Below the pieces are notes generated by a model, which saw nothing but the letters and a program-made list of their open reading frames with translations, was not told the DNA's origin and searched no databases. 64,000 nucleotides of DNA from Cladobotryum mycophilum (lineage: Eukaryota; Ascomycota; Sordariomycetes; Hypocreales; Hypocreaceae). The DNA is taken from positions 5,394,001 through 5,458,000 of the forward strand of contig CM071589.1 of the NCBI GenBank assembly GCA_036429605.1. The letters run 5' to 3'. The position numbers were made by a program, and so were the translations under genes. The first letter of the stretch is position 1. Each line of letters opens with the position of its first letter. Shown here piece after piece: positions 10,600-23,825 of this stretch.

Positions 10600-13500
10600 A
10601 CACCGCCGCTTCATTCCACATTACAGCTCAGAATGCAGGACTTATGCTTCACTCTGACAACAACTCTGCTATTTTTGAGTTGTTCGAATTATCCCCTACC
10701 AATGGGCAGGTCTATGCAACCAAAGGACGTCTAATTCGCCACTTCCCAGCTATTGCGATAGGTGTCCCACTCAATACTTACGCCGAAGATTCCTTCCAGC
10801 AAGTTCTGACTAAGACCCTCGTAAAGATGAGCTACGAAGTATATGAAGAGTCGGTACCGAAGGCTAAGAAGGCCAAGCAAAATCATGACGAAGAACGGGA
10901 CACCAATAACCCGCAGATCGTCACAGAGCTCTTAGGCAGCTTTCTTCGGGGCATGGGTCATCATGTTCCTGTCACCGGAATCAGCAAAAATACCCGGGAA
11001 GAAGTCATGTGGAATCATAGCAAGCTTCCCTGGCGGCGATCTCCCGTATGGCTTCTCATTCGCACTTCTTTGCAACTCATCATGGATCGCAAAGCTGTCG
11101 ATTCCAAGGAACTCTACAAGTCTTTTATCATTTTTCTTCTCAGTCGTGTGCTTAGTGCTGCGACTGAATTAGATACAGCGAGCGAAACGCTCAAGATAAT
11201 CTCAACCAAGGTGTCTCGACGACTTTTAAAGTTGCGGCATCCAACACCTGGGACATGGTTGACGACGGTCCGTGAATCGGTATCTGCAGCTTCGAGTCTC
11301 TTGGGCAAGCGATGGCGATTGATTTGTGACAGAGCAGAGCCAAATCTTGATTTGGAATCTCTTTCCATGCTCAATATGACCGAAGATGTATACATTTCTC
11401 TCACGGAGTTGAATGACTTCATTTTATCCATATCGAATCGCGAAACTGCAAGCAACTCATCAACATTCTGCCCAACATCAGATATTGTGACTTTCCAAGG
11501 GGGTTTCCCTTATATTCCATCACAAATTCATGAAAGCTCCCGCCCGTTTGTTCTCGCCATGGTTGAGTCTTGGGTAGCCGCAAATCTTGATGATTGGCTG
11601 CGGAATCACATTCGCGACGAATCAACCTGTCTTAGTCTATGCAACTTGATGCATAGCTATCACAAAGTAGCTTAGCTCTGGTACGGAAGTCGTCCGGAAG
11701 GTGCATCTAGAATGGCTCTCGTTACTCTAGAGCTTTGGATTGCTGCTGATAAAGCCGCGACTTACACCCTTCCGCTACTCAAAGAGTATGAACATGAAAT
11801 CCCGATTGAAGTACTTCAGGCGCTACTGCTTGGGTTACGGGGTGATATGGAGAGGCTTTATCATGCCGAGAATTATCTAAAAATCCGACGAGACAACGCA
11901 CGACCAAAGGATAGGCCATCGATCTTTGTCTCCTATGGTCATCGGAGGTCCTTTCCGGTAGAGTACTTTTCGCAGTCGCTATTACATCAAGACCTTTTGC
12001 ATAAGATTGAGTCGTGGGCTCATGAGCAAAGAGAATTAAAGCGCGAGGAGTTTCGAAGGCTTTATGCAGAGTACGAATCTTTGATTCAACGGTATGAGCA
12101 AGGTGTTTGCCAGTATAATGAGTGGAAGGAGGAAGGAATACCATATTCCCGGCACAGTCCATATTGCTCTCGCTGCGCGCTTCACAACGTGGCAATGGGA
12201 ATGTCGATAGCAGTTCATGAGTGGCCCCTGTCGAGCGATCCACTTGAGGCTCAAGCAACAGTCTTTGAACTGGCCCTCCCCAACAGCTTTGGCACATGGT
12301 GGGATGCAACAATTTATGTTATTGACAATGTGCTTCGAAGTAAGCGACTCTCAGATGAAGAGGCACCGTCATCCTATCCATTACGATCTTACTCTGGCCT
12401 TGCTCGTTTCTTCCAATCAGATTTCGGATTGCGTGTACATCTCTTGTCTAGTGCAAAACCTCACATAATCACTCACCGACGAGATAGGAAAGTTGGCGTT
12501 AGTGCTGAGAGGGATGTCTGTGTCAATAACGGGCTTCGACTCCGCTACTTTGATGACCACAGGGAAAGGTTTCTTGACCGATTCGCCACTACCACTAGAC
12601 TTTCCGAACTTTGTACATTCAAGTTGGATTCTAATTCTACAACTCTACAAAGATTTCTTCTTCGCACTCATGAAGAACCAGCCGGTGAGACTCCAAATGC
12701 CGTCGTCGCAAGCCAGGCCACGTGCCCTGAGCATATGTCTTTGGGCGAGTTCAAAGCTCTTGCTACGCTGCCATTTGGGTATCGCATACAATGGATGAGC
12801 GTGCTCACTCAGCTTGCGATGCCTGATGTGAGCTTTAATAAATTTGAGACGGCGATCTTTTTCCTCCAGGTCAGCCTTCAAGTTGGCCCAAATAATATAG
12901 CCATAGTCGAGAGGTGTGCACATAAACGATTAGCAGACGCAGAATTTGGTCATGTGATGCTTGAACATCTCCAACGGTGTGTTTCATGCATCAAAGAAAA
13001 CTGGGAGTCGAATACTGCCCTATGGATCTTCACTTTCCTTGCAGTCCGCCTTCTATCAATGACTTCGCAAGAGTTAAGAGGGCAGATCCTCGACCTCTTG
13101 AAAGAGTGTAGAATGATTTCATATCAGTGGCTCAAGAAACTGCGTTCAAGAGCACAAGAGACAAAAGATGAAGACGAAGATCAAAGGATTCAATTTTTAC
13201 GCATCGCACTTCGAGTATCTCTCATATGCGCGGACTCTTTCAATGTGGATGATGAATTTTTAGCTCTGGTTTTGTCTGACCCTGAGCAGTCAGCTATTCT
13301 GCTGGAGGCATCCATCAACATCTACAACAATACAGGACTTTTAAGAGAGAAGCAAGATTTACTCGAGCGTATAATTTATGACAGGTGGATGTTAATCTTA
13401 CACCGTGCACGACCGATTCTCGAGAAAGAAGTCCTTATAAATAGCAATCCTTGTCTTGATCTGACTATCACTCGATGCTGGCCAGCTTTTCGCCGCGAAA

Positions 13501-16500
13501 TTGAGTGGCACATTGTTCCTCCAACCTGCAATTGGTTCGAGACTAAATCTGGGCATCAAAAGGTTCACGTCAACATTCTCACTGGAGAACTGTTGGTAGA
13601 TGGCAGTCCTTTATCCCGCCTACCTCGAGAGTATGAGATCCATGAAGATTATCAGAAAATCTTTGGATCATTTGTCCTGGATGTCATGCCCAGTACTTTG
13701 CAGGGAATGAGATTTTGCAGTTGCAAGACTTTCGAGGATTATGCTGTTCACTTTGGTATGCAGGGTCACATAACGCAGGAAAAGCATGAAAAGGATCTGC
13801 TGATACGTCTACAAGGAGGCGGCTGCCCTACTATGGATCTTGTTCCATCTCGATTCCTCAATCAGTTGCTACCGCACTCTTTCGTAAAGGACTACATTCA
13901 TTGGTACAATCACGATACAGATAGTATCGAATTGTGTCCGATAGGGGATTCATGGAGACCATCCAAGGAAAATTGGGTTCTGAGGCAGCATGGCAATTTC
14001 TGGAAACTCACGCATCTTGGGAGGACTTCACTTCTCGCGCCCAAAAGCCGATCGGCTAGACTTATAGCAGCGATTCTTTCACCTCTCGACCCTGTGTTGA
14101 ACATACATATGCTACTTGACGAAAAGAGCAAGGATCTTGAGATCAAGGTTTCTAGTCTACAGCTCGAGTTCCACTTGAGGTGCGGAGAGTCCGTCATTCG
14201 ATCTCGGCAGTTTCGAGGGATGCAGGTTGATGCAAACCAATCTATGGGGACCTTAGTGGGGTTTGCGAGCAAGCTCGTAATGCGGGACTCTCACAAACCG
14301 GAAGTTAGGATGGTGATTATTCCTGAAGGGGAAATCAACTTCGGTAGAGACTCTTCCATTGGCCATGTGAGGGCGACTGTGAATTATGGGACTGCTCGTC
14401 GTGTGCAAAGATACTTGATAGACAGCCAACTTCGCCGCCTGGTTGACAATGCTACAGTTCAGAGCAAGCTATTTCTGGCTTACATTCACGCACTCACATC
14501 TTATTGTATTCCTGATCCCTTCTTAGGAAGAACTGGAACCGAAGAGGCTCTGTCAATTTTACAGTCTGCGTCAATTCGATCCATCGACAATCTTGCCCAG
14601 GATAGCGTGAAAGTACTATTAGATATCGCTTCCTTAACGCCTAGACGAGCCTTTTATCCCGAGCATCTCCGGACTATGCAGAAAGTGGACTGGTGTCATG
14701 AATTGAGCTTCGTAACTCAGGACTCACGATTCTATAAGATCGTGAATAGAATCCTCGATAGGGTCTCTGTTATGAGTTTCCTATATCCGTCCGATACGGC
14801 CAATACAAAAGACGATGTTGTGCTCATGCATGCCGACTTTTGGCTTGTCGAACGAGAGATTGTCCAAAATTCACGCTACCAGGTGTCTAACTATGGCGCT
14901 GAAGAATTCGCATCCACTCACGACATCGAATACGCGTCTAGAGATCGAAGAATCTCATCTCAGGTCGTGCTTGCAAGCGAAACTGCGATTAAGGTCTACA
15001 ATAGTATTGGGACCATTGAACGTCCTGTTGACAATGGTTTGATGCTGGATTTGCTATACACGCATCTTTCCCACAAAGATGGAACGCCCGCTATAAGGAA
15101 TATGCCTCGCCTACAGGAGATGGAGTACGGCGCAGCATGGCTCGAGGACCCGCAGGCGTTTCTCTCTGCATATTGGTGTCGTCTACATTACGCTTTTCAG
15201 ACGTCAAAACAATGGATGAACAAGTTTCAGGTCATGATATGGCTCACAACCTTGGCTTACTCCTCGAAATGCAACACACACGTTCTCCAAGCCTTGAGGA
15301 TACTTTCACTATCAGCACCTCTATCGGCATCAAGACTACCTGAAGCTCTACTTTATTTTTTAGCAGAAGGCTACACGGTTAAAAAGAACCAACTTGACAG
15401 TATTGTTAAGAGTGCAGGCCGGAGATTTCATGATAAATGTCCCGAAATGAGCATACGCCGCCATTATGATGAATCTTATGCCGATACGCAAAGACGACGA
15501 GAAAATAGTTATCTCACCATGAGGAGAGACGCTTTCAATTCATTCGTTGACGAGCTTGTTCAACAATGGCCATGTGCTACGCCGAGTCAACCGCGGCAAC
15601 TTTCGTACCAGTCATATATCGATGTATCAAGCGCGATGGATGATGTCAAGGCGAAATGGAAAGTATGGTACGAAAACTATCTGTTCAGAGAATATCTTCA
15701 AGAGTTCGTACACAGATTAAGCGAAACAAAGAAAGGATCCACGGACCACATCCAAATATCGCATTTAGTGTATCAAAGCCCAGCTATTCGTCCTCAGGGA
15801 TTCATATCCGTTGGTGATGTGTTTTCCAACCTACCGCCGCGGATTGTTAAAGAAGAAGTGTCTTTGGATTTGACCACCCTACTACAAACATCGAGCACTA
15901 ACGACGAGGCCAGTAACAAGCTGAACGAGCTTCTACATCATCTGAAAGCGCAAGCCAAATTTGACTTTGAGCGGCAATATCTTTCTGAACTGCGGTGCAG
16001 TCTGAAAAACCTCCAAGATCGCAAGGTAATGCAACTGAACGAAAACTTCATGTCCATGAGAGCAATGGTGTTTGAGGTGCATCTAGAGCAATGCAAAACG
16101 CGTGTCCAAGACACTTATGATAAGCTGTGCGAAGCTGTTCTCCCATCACAGGCTCTGCCTCACCAAATTTCTGATGGAAGGAAGATGGTTGACTCGATTG
16201 CGTTAGCTGCCGGATTCTGGCCTAGGCTCTCTCCGACTTTCTTCCTGCAACAGCTTGGTAGGAATCAATGGTTGTCTCTGACCGACTCATGGAAGAAGGC
16301 TATTACTGCATATGGGCTTGCAATAACTGCCTTTCAACAGGCTCAGCGATTGGTGCAGCTCGAGAACAATGAGATTGATCTCCTTCGCGAGATTGAAAAC
16401 GGTGGGCATAAAGCCTGGGACCCATGTCAATATCCAGAGTGGCTGTTGTTGGAATGTGAGAGCGGCATCATCATCCGAGACGTGCAGCATCAAATCGCCG

Positions 16501-18398
16501 AGCAGATGATTGCGCCTGAAAACAACGGGAACGCCGTGATGCAGCTCAACATGGGAGAAGGAAAGTCTTCTGTCATTGTTCCGATTGCTGCAACCGCACT
16601 CAGCAACGGGTCACAAATTGTCCGCGTCATAGTGGCCAAGCCACAGGCGAAGCAGATGCACCAGATGCTCGTATCGAAGCTCTCGGGTCTATTGGACCGT
16701 CCCATATTCCGAATGCCTTTCTCGCGAGCAATTCGTATGGATGCAAAAAAAGCATCTATCGTCCACGAGTTAGCCCTTCGCTGTATGAGTGAGGGCGGCG
16801 TCATGATGGTCCAACCAGAGCACCTACTGTCATTTCAGTTGATGGGGCTCGAATGCCAGATTGATGGGAATGATGAGGTTGCCCAACCTTTGCTGGCAGT
16901 ACAACAGCTTTTTGACAAGTCATCAAGAGATATAGTCGATGAAAGCGACGAGAATTTCAGTGTGAAATTTGAACTCATTTACACCATTGGCCTGCAGCGA
17001 CCAATCGAGCACACCCCAGACCGATGGGTAGTGATCCAGGAAGTACTCGCCAGATTTGCTCTGATCTGCTCGAAATTGAAGAATTCATTCCCGGAATCGA
17101 TTGATATTGATGACCGACATCCTGAGAGATTTCCTAGAATGCGAATTCTAGGCGCTGATGCCGAGTGGGCTATTCTGAGTTCTCTTGCTGATTCTATTTG
17201 TTCTACCGGAATGACTGGGTTCCCAATTGCGAGGCAGCGTAAACAGACAAGGGATGCAATGTATCGCTACATCACCCATCTTAATCTAACACCAGGGGAG
17301 ATCAGTGCCGTTGAAAAAGCGTGTTTTGGGACGACATAACTGTCAATTATATCCTACTTCTTCGGGGTCTCTTTTCAGGTGGCATTCTCGCCTTTGCATT
17401 TGGCCAGAAACGGTGGCGAGTCGACTATGGTACAGATCCTAATCGCGACACGAAAACCTTACTTGCCGTACCATTCCGAGCCAAAGATAATCCCACACCT
17501 CGGTCAGAATTTAGCCATCCGGATGTTGTCATATTACTCACATGTCTGAGCTACTATTACAGCGGCCTTAAAAATGGAGAGCTGTTTGAGTCGCTTGATC
17601 TTCTCATTAGATCAGACAGTGCCGATCTCGAATATCATGCTTGGGTGAAGACGGCGCCACAGCTGCCTCATGCCTTTAGGCAGTTGACGTGTATTAATAT
17701 CCGTGATCGTGTACAATGCGTTAAGGAAATCTTTCCAAAGCTTCGCTACTCCAAGGGCGCCATTGACTATTTTCTTTCACGTATGGTGTTTGCAAAGGAG
17801 TCAAGAGAATTTCCGCACAAGCTGTCCGCTTCAGGTTGGGATTTGGGCAAGACGAAAACAAATCCCACCACTGGATTTAGCGGCACCAATGATTCTAGAT
17901 ATGTGCTACCAGTAGCCATCAGGCAGTTGGATCTACCAGAGCAGAATCACACCAATGCGCCGGTATTGAAATATCTGCTCCGTCCCGAAAATGGCATCAG
18001 GTTAATGCCCAAGGAGATGACAGCGGCTACCCTGGAAAGTGACTCGCTCCTTAAAATGATGTTGGAGATAGGGCCAAATGCCCGCGTGATCCTTGATGTA
18101 GGCGCGCAGATTATTGATCTCAACAATCTTCAGTTCGCTAAAAAGTGGCTCGAGAGCTACAAAGACAAGGACCAAGTTCAGGCTGTCGTCTTCTTTAGCG
18201 ATGTCGACGAGCTGACGGTAGTCGATAAATCAGGCAAAGTTGAGCCTCTTCAGATATCGCCATTTGCTACACAGCTAGATCAGTGTCTTGTATTCCTTGA
18301 CGAGGCACATACTAGAGGTACGGACTTGCGAATGCCTGAATACTACCAAGCAGCAGTGACGTTGGGCGCAAACCTGACGAAGGATAAACTCGTGCAAG

Positions 18399-18458
18399 GT
18401 AAGAGGATTTAAACGATTGCACCATCGAGTGAATGTTTTACTGACCTGTTTGTATTAG
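18399..18458 (+). other. Last intron of the DUF3638 gene
   Basis: Donor GTAAGA, branch-like TACTGACC, acceptor GTATTAG. It joins NLTKDKLVQ to the ACMRMRKLGKGQSV segment in frame, which restores the helicase motif V-VI-like spacing. Confidence 0.85.
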
Positions 18459-19753
18459 CGTGTATGCGAATGCGAAAACTCGGTAAAGGGCAATCTGTCG
18501 TATTCTGCATTCCAAGAGAAATTGAACAGAAAATATTGATGCAACAAAGATCTGAACTTTTGGCCACGCAAAAAATTACCGTATCGGACGTGCTCTATTG
18601 GACCATCTCCGAGACCTGGCGAGATCTGCAACGAACGGTCCCCTTGTGGCTGACCCAAGGTGTCCGATTCTACGAACAGGATGCCTTCTGGAAACAGAGC
18701 ACAGATTCCAGTGGCTCTGATGAGAAAACAGAGTGGGCCAAGCAATTCCTTGAGGACGAGGCCCAAAGTCTCGATTTCCGATACCGTCCGCGAGCTGGCT
18801 TGGAGTCAGCTCAATTGATTCAACGTGCCGGTCCAGCCATGAGACTAGAGTTTCAGCGTCGGTGTGAGGAATTTGGCTTAAAGGACTTTCGTAGCTCGGC
18901 ACTTCAGGAAGAACAAGAGCGAGAACTCTCGCCTGAGACAGAGCGGGAACGACAAGTTGAGCCAATTCCCCAAGTCGAGCCCCAGAAACACTCTTGCCAT
19001 GCGGATCTCGTCCATTTCATTGAGCGTGGAGAATTTCCGACAAACTTTACCACATTCAAGACAGCATTCCAAGCACTAGGGGACACTTCAGCAGCGAGGC
19101 ACTTTGACGTGCGCGAGTTTCACAGCAGCATATGGGTGACTGAAGACTTTTCGAGAACGGTCAGGATGAATCGAAGTCTTAACAACTGCACGGATCTCTT
19201 CCAGCGTCCGGTACATTGGATTCTGACGAGGAATGATCCTACCAATAGCATCAGCCAACTGGTCATCATCAGCCCATGGGAGGCGCATCAGCTTCTGGGA
19301 AAGATTGAAACTTGCAGGAATGTCACATTGCGCCTGTATGCGCCGAGGAACAATCTCGGATTCAAGCCACTAGATAAATTGACGTTATATACGGTGCCTC
19401 TGAGAAAGAAGAAACCCGTTCTTCCACACATTATGATGGTCGAGCTCAACATATTTGCTGGCCAGCTATATCTGTCATCGTTTCAGGAGTATGTCCAAGT
19501 ATGTGACAAGCTTGGTTTAGCCTGGAGCGCTCCGGATGACTCTGTTATCCTCGGGCCGGACGGCTTCATTCCTCCAGGTATAATTGGCGGTCATATTGTG
19601 AACAAGTCTGGATTTATGAAAAGCCCTGTGCAATTCCTCAAGGTATTGATCACAAAGATTCGACGAAACTGCGAGGTGATTGAGAGGACGCACATAGGTA
19701 AAGTTCTAGACGGTGTATTGCTGGTACAGGACGATTTCAGGAAAGATGATTAG

Positions 19754-20178
19754 GGATTCAGCATGTATAGAGGGAATGTCAACGCGATAGTACTATTTAT
19801 ATTAGTTTACTTACTGCCACTCCTTACCTTACTTGCTACTTACCATCAACACACCTACCTTGCGTACCTACCTATACATCTCTTCGTCTTTACATTTCAG
19901 CTGAACTATTAGCTTGGCTTGGTCAGATACGTGACAAAAACACATTTTGATTTTGTATCTATGATAAATAATAACATCGTAGCAGCAGGTAGTTTATTTG
20001 TTTGTTTACTTATTATTTACGTCCACTAAGTACACAATAATTCAATTGGAAAAAAATATGCTAAGCAAAGGGACGGATTTTACAAGAATCATTCAGAGGA
20101 ATCCGTACGTTTGAGGCCTTGGATTGAATCACTCGGCCTTTCCATGAGAGGCTATCATTATTGGGCGGCTAATACAGA
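19754..20178. other. Intergenic, AT-rich
   Basis: AT-rich sequence with short TTAC/CTTA and TTTG-type simple repeats (for example 19806-19860 and 19990-20010). No trace of the missing N-terminal half of the following prenyltransferase was found. Confidence 0.4.
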
Positions 20179-20819
20179 AAGCTCACTAACCCTGGAGCCA
20201 CTGACATGGTCCTTGAAAATCTTGAACACCTACTTCTCGGCTAGAGCTAGGACCTTTACTAGAAATACAATCTCTCATGCCCCCCGAAAGCGAGTATCTC
20301 AATGTGGTCGACAACAAGACGGGCGGCATGTTCCAACTGCTTGTACAGCTTCTCAAGATTGAAAGCGCCACAACACTAATACCCAGCTTGGAGCTTGACT
20401 TGGGGCACCTAATTCTTCTGCTAGGCCGATTTTTCCAGATTCGCGATGACTTCATGAATCTGCAGTCAGCCGAATATTCCAACCAAAAGGGATTCTGCGA
20501 GGACCTAGACGAAGGCAAATTTTCCTATCCAATCATCCACCTCTTGGGTCACGCACCAGAGTACAAGGACTATATTACCGGGATATTCCGCCAGCTACCA
20601 GTTCGTATAGGCCAACCTTCTGGTTTATCTCGTGAAACCAAAATGAGTATTCTAGAGATTTTACAAGAGTCAGGAAGCCTAAAGGCAACGTTGCACTACC
20701 TACAACAGCTAGAGACAGATATTGAAGATGCAATCACGAAAATAGAGGATAGTAGTACAGGAGAGAAGAACGCAACGATGCGACTAGTTATTGCAATGCT
20801 AAGTGTTAAAGACATGTAG
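20179..20819 (+). pseudogene. Geranylgeranyl diphosphate synthase C-terminal relic
   Basis: The last two thirds of a trans-prenyltransferase are readable: KLTNPGATDMVLENLEHLLL, then KTGGMF, GRFFQIRDDFMNL (second Asp-rich motif region) and GFCEDLDEGKFSYPIIHLLG. The first DDxxD motif and everything N-terminal are missing, so it could not make GGPP. Three in-frame TAG codons lie at 20242, 20248 and 20260, where the family has Gln, Gln and Trp. The frame then slips by one base at a six-C run (20280-20285). The sequence type resembles the secondary-metabolism GGPPS of indole-diterpene clusters, but no such cluster genes are next to it. Confidence 0.8.
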
Positions 20820-20974
20820 CTAGGTATAATAGAGAGTTTGAACCACAAGATCTTACTTGTGATTGTATATCACAATTTTATTAGTAGATAATACTACAAG
20901 AAAAAACCCGATGTTAGCAATGAGGTCTTGGTGAAGGAAAGAAAAAATGTCAGCTTGGAATTTAATGAAATGAC

Positions 20975-22551
20975 TTACATCCATTCAGCTGCTCTTCCAA
21001 TAGCTGGGTTATTGCAATAGAAATTGGTGTTGACCTCATCGGCTATAGCTAGACTGATGCTAATGTTAGTCGACATGTTTTCTGTTGTAGTCTTTGGAGA
21101 GGCTTACAGGTAGCAATCCCAAGTGCCAGACGGTAGGTTCTGTTGTGTGAAAAAGTCGTCACAGGTGGTCTTTCCAGCAGCTGCCTTACATGTCAGCATT
21201 CCTAAAGCCACACATTTCACATCGTGACTGCGACGCATCATACCAACGCATTTTATTGCACAAAGTTGGCCTGCTTGCTCAAAAGAGTTCCCTCCAATGT
21301 TGAGGTATCGCTGTTGATATGTGCCGACTGTGCATCCGTCAAGCTCGATGGGAGTGATAACAACGTCAATTATCTGCAAATCAACTCTTGTATAGGGGAT
21401 GGTAACTGTCTGAGTCGCAACGGTGGTTGGCGAAGTAAGAGTTGCGGTATTTGTGATGGTTATGGTGGGCTTTATGGATACGAATTAGTCAGTGCTCAGG
21501 GACACACACTATTAAAGGACGGGGGGATTTTACTGTTATGGTACGAAGCGAGGTCTGTGTGATGACATCGGTTTTGAAATTGGTAATGGTAGCAGCAGTG
21601 GACGTCGATGTTGTCACGAATACAGAGGTGCTGACGATAACCGTAGTGGTGCTAATGGATTTCGTTATAGTCACGGTAGGCGTCGTTGCCAGACATGAGC
21701 AGGCGGAGGAAACGATCTGGTCTGCAATAATACCTAGTTCTGAACGCATTGTTAATAGGAAGATCGTGGAGAGAGTAAGGCAGACGCCATACGCGGAGGC
21801 TTGGCGGGCTTTTCAGGGACCCATAGAGATCGCTTCTTCTTCTTGTTCTCAATGTCGAAAAGGTAAGTTGTGCTTGTCCTAGATGGCTCCTCCATTAGCG
21901 TCGCGTCGAGTCACATAGCTGACAGCGTGGAAATCTCGGACAAACCTACGAGACAGATGTGCTCGTAGATGTGGTTATAGCGGTAACGGGCGGGAACAGT
22001 GTGATTGTTGCCGGGATTGTCTGTGTAGCTTCGGGTGCCGTGATAGTGCTTGACAGTATTGTTGTTGTCGAGGTTGTTTTTGTAGTTGTGGCAGTCGCCA
22101 ATACCTAGCAAAGGCTGTTAACGACATCACAGACAATCCCATGCTATATTCAGAAAGGGCAAGTTTTCTCTCCGTTTGGGGCAGGTTCGTTCCTTTTAAT
22201 TACCGCCAGTACTTACAATTGGAATCGTAGTCGTCGTTGTCGTCGTCGATGTCTTAATTGTCGATGTCGTTGTTGCTAGATAATATTAGTAGGCAGAATG
22301 ACCACATGGACAAAAGGACTCAAGTAAGGCAATCCTACTGGAAACTGTTTTTGTAGTGATGCTCAACCACTTGGTACAAAATGGAGTTGCGCGAAGTCCT
22401 GACAAGATACCATAGGCGAGGGCGACGGGGAGCGGCTTCGCACAGGCTGCAGGGATCGCTCGTCCTTGAAGGTCCCCATCAGTAGCTGGAGCTGCAGCGA
22501 CGTAGCCGACCCCTAATGCCCATACTGCAACAAAGAAAGTTGGACGCATAG
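20975..22551 (-). CDS. Secreted Thr-rich protein with Cys-containing C-terminus, multi-exon
   Basis: The start at 22551 gives a signal peptide, MRPTFFVAVWALGVGYVAAA. Exon 1 ends near WLSITTKTVS. Further exons encode nearly pure Thr/Ser/Val/Ile tracts (for example TSTTTTTTTIPI, and VIVSTSVFVTTSTSTAATIT), typical of O-glycosylated linkers in cell-wall or secreted proteins. The last exons give a Cys-containing domain (GKTTCDDFFTQQNLPSGTWD) ending at TTA 20975-20977 (stop). The final intron has GACTAAC as branch and uses the CATCAG acceptor. The joins between about 21750 and 21950 are uncertain, so this could be two adjacent related genes. The family is unknown to me. Confidence 0.5.
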
Positions 22552-23825
22552 TAAAGGCAGTGTTGACCAGAATGACCTTGCATCCACTGCTATTGCCCAA
22601 ATGCCAAGAAGGGGGAAATGGCAACGAGTGTTGAAGAAAGAGGGGACCAGATTCACATATAACTACCATGCATCTCGTATCCCAATGCTCACGGCTGAAG
22701 CCGAGCTGAACCAGAGAGATACATTGAACGGTGAGCATTCGGTTGGCGGCGTTGAACGGGCCAATGAGTGATTGAAGTTTCAGCCTTACGTCGCAAGCTA
22801 TATCCTGTCAGGGATAACACCAAGGGCTACTGCAAATAGATCAATGACCAAAGTGACATAGTCCGATCCAGATGCCATCAGGCCATGCCCAATCTAAAAA
22901 GGTTTAAACAGCTCAAAATCGCCAGGAGAAACAAAAGGGGCTAGGCTCTTTTACTACCCGGCACAGGCGGTAGCTTGAGGCCTAACCACCACCCCTCACT
23001 ATCCACCGCCTCGCCAGCTCTTGTCGTATTTCCGCGGCCCGAAGTCAGTATTGCAGTCATTATGCAACGCTTCATAAAGTTCATATAAGCGGGAATATCA
23101 ACAGTCCTCGCGAGGGGGTAACTGTCATGGTAGCTTTGGAGTCATCATTTATACCCTTAAAGCAAACCGAAGATGCCGCAATAGCATGCTCCTTGCCTTT
23201 ATATCAGAGCATCAGTAAGTGCCTGGATGCGCAAAGCAATCCTCACGAGGAATAGGGTAGTGGAGAAGAATTCCCTGCCAAAAGATGCATAGCCACGTGG
23301 TTCAGATGAGGCAAGCCTGTCATGCGGGAGATCTGCCCAGACGCTATAATTAGACAAACGGGAATTTCCAGCCCTAAAAGACTTGGAATAGTCCTCTCCC
23401 GGCATACATGCATGCACACACGCAGAAAAGACGCCAAATCGGAGACTTTTGTGCCTGCGTGGGTACCGTGTATTAATTGCGGTTCTAATTTCAAGCATAT
23501 TGTAAAATGAGCGGACAAGGGAACATGCATCGCGAAATCGTAGAGGGAGTACACAGTAGTCATATTACTTTCAAGTATCTAAACAAGGTTGGTTATCCCT
23601 CATTCGCTAATTTACATCAGGGATCAAGAGCTAAGCTGCGCGTCTCCGGGGCTTTAGTTCACGCAATGGAACCTTGTTGATACCACACGGTGGTTTCTCT
23701 TGTCTTTAATACCAGCGTGACCCCCTCTTCCCCGCCAATGTCAGTTACTGTCTAGGCGCCAGTGTCTTGTTTCCAAACAAGGTAGATGCATCAAATCCTC
23801 TCATCTCATCCTCATTCTCAATCTC
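22552..23825. other. Intergenic region
   Basis: Overlapping short frames near 23200-23560 are not supported by any similarity I recognise. Nothing else is seen. Confidence 0.4.

Larger units (their letters stand above)
10234..19753 (+). pseudogene. Giant DUF3638/DUF3645 protein ('ubiquitinyl hydrolase'-annotated family), two lesions
   Basis: The gene encodes roughly 3,100 residues, the usual length of this fungal family (DUF6606-like N-terminus, DUF3638, DUF3645). The start at 10234 (MSASSSNVLSAQTLQYFFYH) matches the family-type N-terminus. Introns are clear at 10532-10599 and 18399-18458. The core carries MGEGKSSVIVPIA (about 16551-16590), DIVDESDENF (about 16929) and LDEAHTRGTDLRMP (about 18295). 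Two interruptions occur in otherwise conserved sequence. TAG at 11673-11675 is followed by the same frame. The frame also slips by one base at a TTTT run (17324-17327), after which conserved sequence resumes. The family's automatic 'ubiquitin hydrolase' name is not supported by any visible cysteine-protease motif. If the two lesions are assembly errors the gene is functional; if real it is a young pseudogene. Confidence 0.85.

Noticed and set aside
11667..11710. GTAGCT...TCTAG as an intron that would remove the TAG in the DUF3638 gene
   Set aside because: It would be 44 nt and shift the frame, whereas the unspliced frame continues with family-like sequence on both sides of the TAG.
22220..22270. 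GTC/GTT trinucleotide run as a microsatellite
   Set aside because: Best explained as the reverse complement of Thr/Ser codons in the secreted protein exon.
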